From the NCBI GenBank assembly GCA_030039095.1, contig JASHQP010000363.1, positions 1 through 10,558 of the forward strand: a stretch of DNA of 10,558 nt, read 5' to 3'. The position numbers and the translations under genes are program-made. The notes beneath the pieces were generated by a model. It did not search any database. It had not been told where the DNA came from and saw only the letters and a list, made by a program, of their open reading frames with translations. The stretch is from Streptosporangiaceae bacterium (GTDB lineage Bacteria; Actinomycetota; Actinomycetes; Streptosporangiales; Streptosporangiaceae). Shown here piece by piece: positions 5,228 through 10,558 of this stretch (positions are counted from its first letter, which is position 1; the number at the start of each line of letters is the position of its first letter).

Positions 5228-7342
5228 TCAGGCCGATGTCTTCGGCACGGCCGGCCGCGAGGGCCACCACACCCGCTCGCCGAGGATGAGCAGGCTGGCG
5301 GGAACGAGGACGGTGCGCACCACCGCGGTGTCGAGCAGGACGCCCACGGCGACCGCCACCCCGACCTCGGCGACGGCGACCGCGGGGATCAGGGTGAGCG
5401 CCGCGAACGTGGCGGCCATCACGACACCGGCTGCGGTGATCACTCCTCCGGTGACGCCGAGGCCGCGCAGGGTGCCCTCCCGGATGCCGACGCTGCCGGA
5501 CTCCTCGCGGATCCGGGCCGCCAGGAAGATGTTGTAGTCGACCCCGAGCGCCACCAGGAAGATGAAGATGTACATGGGCAGCTCGGCCTCGATGCCGTCG
5601 TAGCCGAACGCGTAGCGCCACAGCAGGGCCGCCAGCCCGAAGGAGGCCGCGAAGCTGAGCGCGGTGGTCGCGACCAGCACCAGCGGGGCCACGATCGCGC
5701 GCAGCAGCAGCGCGATGATCACCAGGATCACGGCGAGCACCAGCGGGATCAGCAGCAGGGTGTCGCGGTGGGCGGCCCTGGTGATGTCGTACTGGACGGC
5801 CGGGTCACCGCCGAGCAGCGAGCCGGGAGCGTCGGCGTCCAGCCGCTGGCGCAGGTTCGCGACCGCGGCGTACCCGCTGGTGCCGTACGGCGGCACGGAC
5901 AGGGTCGCGGAGTAGCTCGAGAAGCCGTGGACCGGGCCCGACGGCACCACAGCGGCGACGTCCGGGGTGGCTCGCGCGGCGGCGACGGCGGCGCTGGCCT
6001 CGCGCGGTGGGCTGAGGATCGTGAGCGGCTCGGTCACTCCGGCCCCGTAGTGCTCGGTGAGCAGGTTCGCGCCCGTGACGCTGGCGGGGCGGCCCTTGAG
6101 GTCGGCCAGCGGGCTGTTGCTGACGTGCAGTGCCGCCAGACCGGTGGCCAGGGCGCCGAGCAGCACCACCGCGGCGACGGCGACCGGCGCGGGGTGGCGG
6201 GCGACCCGGCTGCCGACGCCCGTCCACACCCGGGAAGCCTCGCCCCCGGGCTGGCCGTAGCGCGGAATCCGGGGCCAGAACGCCCCCCGCCCCACGACCA
6301 GCAGCAGCGCGGGCAGGAAGGTGACCTGGGCGAGCAGAGCCGACACGATGGACACGGCGCCGACCGGGCCGAGGCCGTGCAGCGACGCCGATTGCGCCGC
6401 GAGCAGGCAGACCATCGCGCAGACAACCGTGCCAGCCGAGGCGAGCAGGGTGGGCAGCGTCCGCCGCAGCGCGACGGCCATGGCGTCCGCGGTGGCGGCG
6501 TGGTGGCGCAGTTCTTCCCGGTAGCGGTGGATCAGCAGCAGCGCGTAGTCGGTCGCCGCGCCGAGGACGAGCACCCGCAGGATCGCGGCCGACAGCGTGC
6601 TGACGGTGAGCCCGGCGCTCAGCAGTCCGTGCACGGACGCCTCGGCGACGACGATGGCCCCGAGGGCGCCGAACAGCGGAAACAGCCACAGCAGCGGGCT
6701 GCGGTACACGAGGATCAGAATGATCACCACGATCAGCAGCGCGGTGAGCAGCAACAGGTTCAGTGTCTTGCTGCTGACGCCCCCGTCGGTCACCAGCCCG
6801 GCCGACCCGGTCACGGCCACCTGCAGGCCGCCGCGGGCCAGCCCGCCGACCGCGTGCCGGATGTCCTGTACCGCCTTGGAGTCGGTGCTGAACTCGCTGT
6901 CGCCGCCGCTCGGTGATGTGACGTTCGCGGTGAACTCGTCGGCCTTCCCGTCGGCTGACCGCCGTGGCTCGCCCGGCGCACCGAGCCCGCGGACGTGAGT
7001 GGCGAGCTGGGCAACGGCCGCGCGAGCCGAGGCCACCGCCTTCAGGTCCGCCGGCTTCAGCCCCGCGTTGCGGACGAACACGACGGTCGCCTGGTCGACA
7101 TCGGGCTGGCCGGGCCCCTGCTCCAGCTCGACGACCCGGGTCGACGGCGCCGACGACGGCAGGTTGGCCGCCGCGGTCCCGTTGGCCAGGCTGGACAGGG
7201 TGTGGGCGGCCGGGTACAGGGCCACGACCGCGATCAGCCAGACGATCACCACCGGCCAGCGCAGCAGCCGCATGGTCCTCGCGAGCAGGCTGGCCGGAGC
7301 CGGCCTGCTCTGCCGGCGCTCAGCAACGTGCGGCCTGGACAT
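5228..7342 (-). CDS. MMPL/RND-family membrane transporter
   Basis: This 704-aa protein has the two-fold MMPL plan. Each half has one helix, a large extracytoplasmic domain and a five-helix bundle. The first half starts with a helix at about 30-47, has its outer domain to about 190, and carries GAATDYALLLIHRYREELR (Gly 261). The second half has a helix near 386-407, an outer domain to about 525, and ALGVDYNIFLAARIREE (Ala 598). The GxxxDY-type motifs in the fourth helix of each bundle are those thought to carry proton-motive-force coupling in RND/MMPL proteins. Length is normal and no lesion is visible. The start is strongly supported by AAGGAG seven bases before the ATG. Actinobacterial relatives export lipids, siderophores or drugs, and nothing here fixes the substrate. 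It is divergent from the kdp-type locus and followed by the B12 importer promoter. Confidence 0.92.
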   Translation of the reverse strand: MSRPHVAERRQSRPAPASLLARTMRLLRWPVVIVWLIAVVALYPAAHTLSSLANGTAAANLPSSAPSTRVVELEQGPGQPDVDQATVVFVRNAGLKPADLKAVASARAAVAQLATHVRGLGAPGEPRRSADGKADEFTANVTSPSGGDSEFSTDSKAVQDIRHAVGGLARGGLQVAVTGSAGLVTDGGVSSKTLNLLLLTALLIVVIILILVYRSPLLWLFPLFGALGAIVVAEASVHGLLSAGLTVSTLSAAILRVLVLGAATDYALLLIHRYREELRHHAATADAMAVALRRTLPTLLASAGTVVCAMVCLLAAQSASLHGLGPVGAVSIVSALLAQVTFLPALLLVVGRGAFWPRIPRYGQPGGEASRVWTGVGSRVARHPAPVAVAAVVLLGALATGLAALHVSNSPLADLKGRPASVTGANLLTEHYGAGVTEPLTILSPPREASAAVAAARATPDVAAVVPSGPVHGFSSYSATLSVPPYGTSGYAAVANLRQRLDADAPGSLLGGDPAVQYDITRAAHRDTLLLIPLVLAVILVIIALLLRAIVAPLVLVATTALSFAASFGLAALLWRYAFGYDGIEAELPMYIFIFLVALGVDYNIFLAARIREESGSVGIREGTLRGLGVTGGVITAAGVVMAATFAALTLIPAVAVAEVGVAVAVGVLLDTAVVRTVLVPASLLILGERVWWPSRPAVPKTSA

Positions 7343-7427
7343 CTGAATGCTCCTTCGAGTCGGGTGCTGACCCCAGACTCGTCCAGGCCGGCGCCGGTCA
7401 CATCGGAGCGGCGGGCTGATTTGTTCG

Positions 7428-7476
7428 CATACCCGGTATGAGCCGCGGTATGAGCGTGCGCCCGCGATCTCATACC
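7428..7476. promoter_or_regulatory. Cluster of GGTATGAG operator-like repeats
   Basis: GGTATGAGC occurs at 7435-7443 and 7447-7455 in direct orientation, 12 bp start to start. Its reverse complement core CATACC abuts the first copy, giving the perfect palindrome CATACC-C-GGTATG (7428-7440). A full inverted copy, CTCATACC, lies at 7469-7476. Four related half-sites within 49 bp, between a divergent MMPL gene and a kdp-type locus, look like binding sites for a dimeric regulator. Which gene it serves is unknown. Confidence 0.6.
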
Positions 7477-7518
7477 TCGTTCACCGGTTCTCCACTGCCC
7501 GGGCCCCTTCGTTCACCG
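7477..7518. repeat. 10-bp direct repeat, 32 bp apart
   Basis: TCGTTCACCG occurs at 7477-7486 and again at 7509-7518. The 32-bp spacing is close to three helical turns, so both copies would face the same side of the DNA upstream of the plus-strand small-peptide gene at 7552. It may be a regulator site for the kdp-type locus; chance cannot be excluded. I saw no convincing -35/-10 pair elsewhere in 7343-7551. Confidence 0.4.
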
Positions 7519-7551
7519 CGCGGTCGCCGCTCTCAGAGCGACGATCGGGCT

Positions 7552-7635
7552 ATGGCTGATGTCCTTGTGGTGGCCGCGATCATCGTCTTCGCTGCGGCGA
7601 TGCTGGGCCTGATCTGGGCGCTGGAGCGGATATGA
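7552..7635 (+). CDS. 27-aa small membrane protein upstream of kdpF-like gene
   Basis: This encodes [12 protein letters not shown] followed by [15 protein letters not shown], one hydrophobic helix with a short charged C-terminal end. Its UGA overlaps the next start codon as ATGA, so the two small genes are translationally coupled and are likely both real. Peptides of this type occur just before kdpF in actinobacterial kdp operons, from my recollection of such loci; their role is not known to me. The ribosome site is weak (GAGCG about 12 bases upstream). The frame is open upstream to 7438, but that extension reads as Arg/Ser-rich non-coding sequence and includes the repeats, so the ATG at 7552 is preferred. 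Confidence 0.7.
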   Translation: MADVLVVAAIIVFAAAMLGLIWALERI

Positions 7636-7721
7636 ATGCCGCCGAAATGCTGCTGCTCGCTGTTTCGATTGCCGCATTCATCTCTCTCGGTGTGGCCCTG
7701 TTCAAGGCGGAGTGGTTCTGA
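7632..7721 (+). CDS. kdpF: KdpF-like small subunit of K+-transporting ATPase
   Basis: This 29-aa peptide begins [16 protein letters not shown] and ends VALFKAEWF. It has one membrane helix and a short charged tail closing in an aromatic Phe, the size and shape of KdpF. KdpF is a single-pass peptide that stabilises the KdpABC pump. GGAG lies five bases before the ATG. The start overlaps the previous stop (ATGA) and the stop overlaps the kdpA ATG (TGATG). The peptide itself appears intact, but the pump genes after it are broken, so it probably has no working partner here. It is identified mainly by size, end residue and position, because the family is too short for firm homology. Confidence 0.7.
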   Translation: MNAAEMLLLAVSIAAFISLGVALFKAEWF

Positions 7722-8080
7722 TGGGCTTCACCTGGACGATCGTGGCGCTGGTCGTGGTGATGGCCATCGCCTGGCGCTTCCTCGGCTCGTACATGGCGGC
7801 GGTGTTCGAGGGCCGCGTCCGCTGGCTGTCAGCCGTCGAGCGGCCGATCTACCGCGCGATCGGCGTCGACCCGGAGTCGGAGCAGTCCTGGCAGCGCTAC
7901 GGCGCGTCGCTGATCATCTTCTCGGCCGTGGCCCTGGGCTTCACCTACCTGATCTTCCGGCTGCAGGGCGTGCTGCCGCTGAATCCGCAGCACCTCCCGG
8001 CCGTGTCGCCGGCGCTGGCGTGGAAAGCCTCGGTCTCGTTCGTCACGAACACGAACTGGGTCGTGTTCATGGCGCAGGGC
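7721..8080 (+). pseudogene. kdpA: KdpA N-terminal fragment (K+-transporting ATPase channel subunit), truncated
   Basis: Residues 1-113 are clear Kdp[21 protein letters not shown] helix, [45 protein letters not shown], and the first selectivity-loop region SFVTNTNW ending at 8059. KdpA is the potassium-selective channel subunit and normally has about 550-560 residues with four such loops. Here everything after NTNW, about four fifths of the protein, is missing and the sequence passes into KdpB-like DNA. The exact join is blurred over 8059-8085 because VVF and GAL..E in this stretch could already be KdpB. The start has a GGCGGAG ribosome site eight bases upstream. The frame then stays open all the way to 9580, so a chimeric product is possible, but no channel could form. 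Confidence 0.85.
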
Positions 8081-9295
8081 GCGCTCGAGACGCGGCAAGG
8101 CGCAGGCGGACACGCTGCGCAAGATGCGTTCCGAGACCCGGGCGCGCAAGCTGGGTCCCGGCGGCGCGGAGGACCTGGTTCCCGCCGCGGCCCTGGCAAA
8201 GGGCGACCTCGTGGTGTGCGAGGCCGGCGACGTGATCCCGTCCGACGGGGAGATCGTGGAAGGGCTGGCCTCGATCGACGAGTCCGCCATCACGGGCGAG
8301 TCCGCGCCCGTCATCCGCGAGTCCGGCGGCGACCGGTCCGCCGTCACTGGGGGGACGAGGGTCCTGTCCGACCACGTGGTGGTGCGCATCACGGCCGAGC
8401 GCGGTCACACCTTCCTCGACCGGATGATCACGCTGGTGGAGGGGGCCAACCGGAAGAAGACGCCGAACGAGGTCGCGCTGACGATCCTGCTCGCCGCGCT
8501 GACCATCGTCTTCGTGCCCGTCGTGGTGACCCTGCAGCCGTACAGCGCGTTGGCCGGCGGCACCGTCTCCGGCAGCGCGACCTGGGCGACGGGCACGAGT
8601 TCGTCCCGTTCAGCGCGCACACCCGGATGTCCGGGCTGAACGCCGACGGCCGGCAGATCCGCAAGGGAGCCGCCGAGGCGGTTCGCCGCTGGGTCATCAG
8701 GCAGGGCGGCGAGGGATCCGCCGAGCTCGACCGCATCGCCGACAAGGTCGCCAGGTCGGGCGCGACCCCGCTGGCCGTCGCCGACGGCCCGAGCCTGCTC
8801 GGCGTGATCGAGCTGAAGGACGTCGTCAAGCAGGGCATCCGCGAACGGTTCGCCGAGCTGCGCGCTGCAGGCATCCGCACCGTGATGGTCACCGGCGACA
8901 ACCCGCTCACCGCCGCCGCGATCGCGCAGGAGGCCGGGGTGGACGACTACCTGGCCGAGGCCACGCCGGAAGCGAAGATGAACCTGATCAAGACCGAGCA
9001 GGCGGACGGGAAGCTGATCGCCATGACCGGCGACGGCACGAACGACGCACCAGCGCTGGCGCAGGCCGATGTGGGCGTGGCCATGAACACCGGCACCACC
9101 GCGGCCAAGGAAGCCGACAACATGGTGGACCTGGACTCCAGCCCCACCAAGCTGATCGACATCGTGCAGATCGGCAAGCAGCTGCTGATCACCAGGGGGG
9201 CGCTCACCACGTTCTCCATCGCCAACGACGTGGCCAAGTACTTCGCCATCATCCCGGCCATGTTCGCCGCGACCTACCCGCAGCTGAAGGCGCTG
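8081..9295 (+). pseudogene. kdpB: KdpB remnant in two frames (P-type K+ ATPase), phosphorylation region deleted
   Basis: KdpB is the ATP-hydrolysing subunit, about 680-690 aa. Two pieces remain. The first, about 8085-8570, is in a frame shifted from kdpA. It runs from [21 protein letters not shown] through the actuator motif [17 protein letters not shown] to [19 protein letters not shown] and VVTLQP. At about 8570 it breaks, and the second piece resumes in the kdpA frame: [20 protein letters not shown], the nucleotide-binding lysine motif [30 protein letters not shown], the hinge [20 protein letters not shown], and [20 protein letters not shown] ending near 9295. About 140 residues between the pieces are gone, including the DKTGT loop with the phosphorylated Asp (Asp307 in E. 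coli) and the membrane ion-binding segment. The N-terminus and the last helices are also missing. It cannot be an active pump. Confidence 0.9.
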
Positions 9296-9580
9296 CTGCA
9301 CCTCGACCTCGTGCACTATCAGGCCACGTACGAGGGCCGCGAGGTGCCGCTGACCGCGCGCGAGCTCGAGTTCCTCGCCTACCTGGCCCGCAGCGCCGGC
9401 AAGATATGCACGCGGCGGATGGTCCTCGAGAACGTCTGGGGCCCCGGGTACGTGCGCGAGGTGAACTACCTGAAGGTCTACGCGTACCGGATCCGGCGCA
9501 AGCTCGGCGACGAGGACGGCAGCTTCCTGCAGAGCGATCCGTCGCTGGGCTACCGGCTGATGATTCGCGAACGCTCATAG
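9296..9580 (+). pseudogene. C-terminal DNA-binding domain of an OmpR/KdpE-type response regulator, fused in frame to KdpB
   Basis: The last 94 residues of the open frame form a complete winged-helix Trans_reg_C domain. It runs from [20 protein letters not shown] (N-terminal sheet) through [20 protein letters not shown] and [20 protein letters not shown], with the C-terminal hairpin [10 protein letters not shown]. The N-terminal receiver domain that should precede it (about 120-130 residues with the phospho-Asp) is absent. Instead the domain follows KdpB residues ATYPQLKAL directly and in frame, with no stop. In ordinary kdp loci kdpC and kdpD lie between kdpB and kdpE; all of that is missing. 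Position argues for KdpE, but the [18 protein letters not shown] version is not the form I know best in KdpE, so another OmpR-class regulator is possible. No new start or ribosome site is obvious at the junction. Confidence 0.8.
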
Positions 9581-9599
9581 GTTCCTGAGAGCGAACCTA
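9578..9599. terminator. Inverted repeat after the kdp-type remnant (weak terminator or operator)
   Basis: TAGGTTC (9578-9584) and GAACCTA (9593-9599) are perfect complements around an 8-base loop, beginning inside the stop codon at 9578-9580. An alternative pairing, CGCTC (9572-9576) with GAGCG (9589-9593), overlaps it. No T-run follows, so it is not a classical terminator. An operator for the downstream secreted-protein gene at 9636 is equally possible. Confidence 0.4.
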
Positions 9600-9635
9600 G
9601 AGTGCCGTCCGAAAGCGGGCGGCAAGACTCCGGGC

Positions 9636-9911
9636 ATGAGCAAGCACAGCATGCCATCGCGGGGCGTGTCGCCGGCCATTGCCGAACGCGAGCGGGGCCG
9701 CAGGCGGCTGCGCGTGGCCACGATCTCGGCGGCCGCCGCCAGTCTTGCCGCCGCCGGGGCGGTCGCGGTCAGCCTTCCCGGCGCGGCGTCGGCCGCTACC
9801 CATTCCCCGACGGGATCGTCGGCGGCCAGATCGTCGTCGGGGCTGAGCTCGCCGTCGTCGGCGCCCACGTCGAGCTCTGGCGCCAGCCAGGTCACCTCGG
9901 GCGGCTCGTGA
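9636..9911 (+). CDS. Small secreted or membrane-anchored Ser-rich protein
   Basis: This encodes 91 residues. A charged N-terminus with an Arg cluster (AERERGRRRLR) precedes a hydrophobic segment (about 27-50, VATISAAAASLAAAGAVAVS) ending in PGAASAA, which looks like a signal peptidase I site. The remainder, about residues 53-91, is almost wholly Ser, Ala, Thr, Gly and Pro, without Cys or a recognisable domain. It is therefore a short exported low-complexity tail or an anchored linker. The stop overlaps the next ATG by one base, so it belongs with the ferric-reductase-like gene. The family is not recognised. The ribosome site is weak, and ATG 9651 is a possible alternative start. It could be the remnant of a longer secreted protein with an FMN-binding or other domain lost, but nothing here proves that. 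Confidence 0.6.
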   Translation: MSKHSMPSRGVSPAIAERERGRRRLRVATISAAAASLAAAGAVAVSLPGAASAATHSPTGSSAARSSSGLSSPSSAPTSSSGASQVTSGGS

Positions 9912-10522
9912 TGAGCGGCATCACGTCGACCACGGCGCTCTGGTACGCCAGCCGCGCCACCGGCGTCGTCAGCCTCGTCCTGCTGTCCGCCGCGATGATC
10001 ATCGGGGTCCTGGTGAACCGGCGGGGACGGCTGCCTGGCCTCCCCCGGTTCGCCGTCCTCGGCCTGCACCGCAACCTGTCCCTGCTCGCGGTCGCGTTCG
10101 TCGCCATCCACGTGCTCACCGCGGTCGCGGACTCCTACGTCAGCATCAGCCTGGCCGCCATCGTGATCCCGTTCATTTCCTCCTACGAGCCGCTGTGGCT
10201 CGGCCTGGGCGCCGTCGCGCTCGACCTCATGGCCGCGGTGATCGTGACCAGCCTGCTGCGCCGGCACATGGGCCGGCGCGTCTGGCGCGCCGTGCACTGG
10301 CTGGCCTACGCAGCCTGGCCGGTCGCGGTCGTGCACAGCATCTACTCCAGCAAGGACATGCAGAGCGGGCCGCTGCTGTACCTCGGGCTCGCCTGCGTCG
10401 CCGCGGTCCTCGGCGCCCTGGGCTGGCGGCTGATCCGGGCCCGCGCCGCCCTGCCGCGCGCCGACCGGGTTCCCCAGCTCATGGCCGATCAGGGCCTGCT
10501 GGCCAGGGCCGGTGACCGGTGA
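9911..10522 (+). CDS. Ferric-reductase-like transmembrane haem protein
   Basis: This 203-aa membrane protein has about five or six helices. Two histidine pairs stand on helices at family-typical spacing: His 53 and His 67 (LHRNLSLLAVAFVAIHVLT), and His 129 and His 142 (HWLAYAAWPVAVVHSIYS). This arrangement binds two b haems across the membrane in the ferric-reductase-like/YedZ-type transmembrane domain. The N-terminal helix motif LWYASRATGVVSLVLLSA is also common in these proteins. There is no FAD/NAD(P)H domain, so electrons must come from a partner, perhaps the next gene product. The ATG at 9911 is preferred, with GGGCGG six bases upstream; GTG 9908 is also in frame. It is coupled at both ends: TGATG with the secreted protein and GTGA with the next gene. 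It may pass electrons across the membrane for metal reduction or to an extracytoplasmic flavin. Confidence 0.82.
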   Translation: MSGITSTTALWYASRATGVVSLVLLSAAMIIGVLVNRRGRLPGLPRFAVLGLHRNLSLLAVAFVAIHVLTAVADSYVSISLAAIVIPFISSYEPLWLGLGAVALDLMAAVIVTSLLRRHMGRRVWRAVHWLAYAAWPVAVVHSIYSSKDMQSGPLLYLGLACVAAVLGALGWRLIRARAALPRADRVPQLMADQGLLARAGDR

Positions 10523-10558
10523 GCGCGGTGACCGCCGGCGCCACGCAGGCCCGGCAGG
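10519..10558 (+). CDS. Start of a third coupled gene (truncated at window edge)
   Basis: A GTG at 10519 overlaps the ferric-reductase-like stop codon in the pattern GTGA and opens a frame reading VSAVTAGATQARQ to the window edge. The overlap style matches the other coupled genes here, so translation probably continues into it. Thirteen residues are too few to name it. In actinobacteria a NuoF-like NADH-binding iron-sulfur protein often follows this type of membrane protein, from recollection, and that would supply electrons. Confidence 0.5.
   Translation, partial: MSAVTAGATQARQ

Noticed and set aside
7428..7520. Possible CRISPR or other repeat array
   Set aside because: The repeats are only 8-13 bp, unevenly spaced and in both orientations, which fits protein-binding sites and not an array with spacers.
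7438..7551. Upstream extension of the 27-aa peptide gene to ATG 7438
   Set aside because: The extension is Arg/Ser/Pro-rich, runs through the repeated operator-like elements and has no ribosome site.
7712..7720. GTG 7712 as kdpA start
   Set aside because: ATG 7721 has the proper ribosome spacing and the stop/start overlap with kdpF seen throughout the locus.
8405..9316. 303-aa minus-strand frame opposite kdpB
   Set aside because: It lies antisense to unmistakable KdpB motifs and has no domain of its own.

Overview
The window is high-GC DNA with actinobacterial hallmarks: strong G/C bias at third codon positions, GTG starts, 1-4 nt stop/start overlaps, a PadR regulator divergent from an FtsX-type ABC permease, an MMPL transporter, and a kdp locus preceded by tiny membrane-peptide genes. 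I would place it in the Actinomycetia; genus cannot be read from it. No rRNA, tRNA, CRISPR array, insertion sequence or phage gene was seen.

Layout. (1) Positions 1-1163, minus: 5' part of an FtsX/MacB-like ABC permease gene, running off the left edge, whose extracytoplasmic region looks shortened. (2) 1298-1879, plus: a PadR-family repressor, divergent from the permease. The gap holds a near-perfect 13-bp palindrome placed to control both genes. (3) 5165-1888, minus: a three-gene importer operon in the order permease, ATPase, lipoprotein. Stops and starts overlap, and a sigma70-type promoter is followed by a leader whose core reads as a cobalamin (B12) riboswitch. The leader ends in two mutually exclusive helices, one of which buries the first start codon. 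This identifies the importer as a probable corrinoid (BtuFCD-type) system rather than a generic siderophore transporter. (4) 7342-5228, minus: a complete 704-aa MMPL/RND-family membrane transporter. (5) 7343-7551: a regulatory region with repeated GGTATGAGC elements and a separate 10-bp direct repeat. (6) 7552-9580, plus: a kdp (high-affinity K+ pump) locus. It begins with two intact small membrane peptides (27 aa, then a 29-aa KdpF-like one) and continues as a collapsed mosaic: KdpA N-terminus, KdpB actuator segment in another frame, KdpB nucleotide-binding segment, then the DNA-binding domain of an OmpR/KdpE-type regulator. The kdpA C-terminus, the KdpB phosphorylation-site region, kdpC, kdpD and the regulator's receiver domain are absent. 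(7) 9636-10558, plus: a translationally coupled set of a small secreted Ser-rich protein, a four-histidine ferric-reductase-like membrane protein and the first codons of a third gene.

The most notable items are the kdp mosaic, which still forms one 619-codon frame, and the B12 riboswitch with its readable switching platform. The kdp locus and, less securely, the FtsX permease both look internally collapsed, while the importer and MMPL genes between them are full length. This could be real genome erosion or an assembly artefact, and read-level checking would decide.
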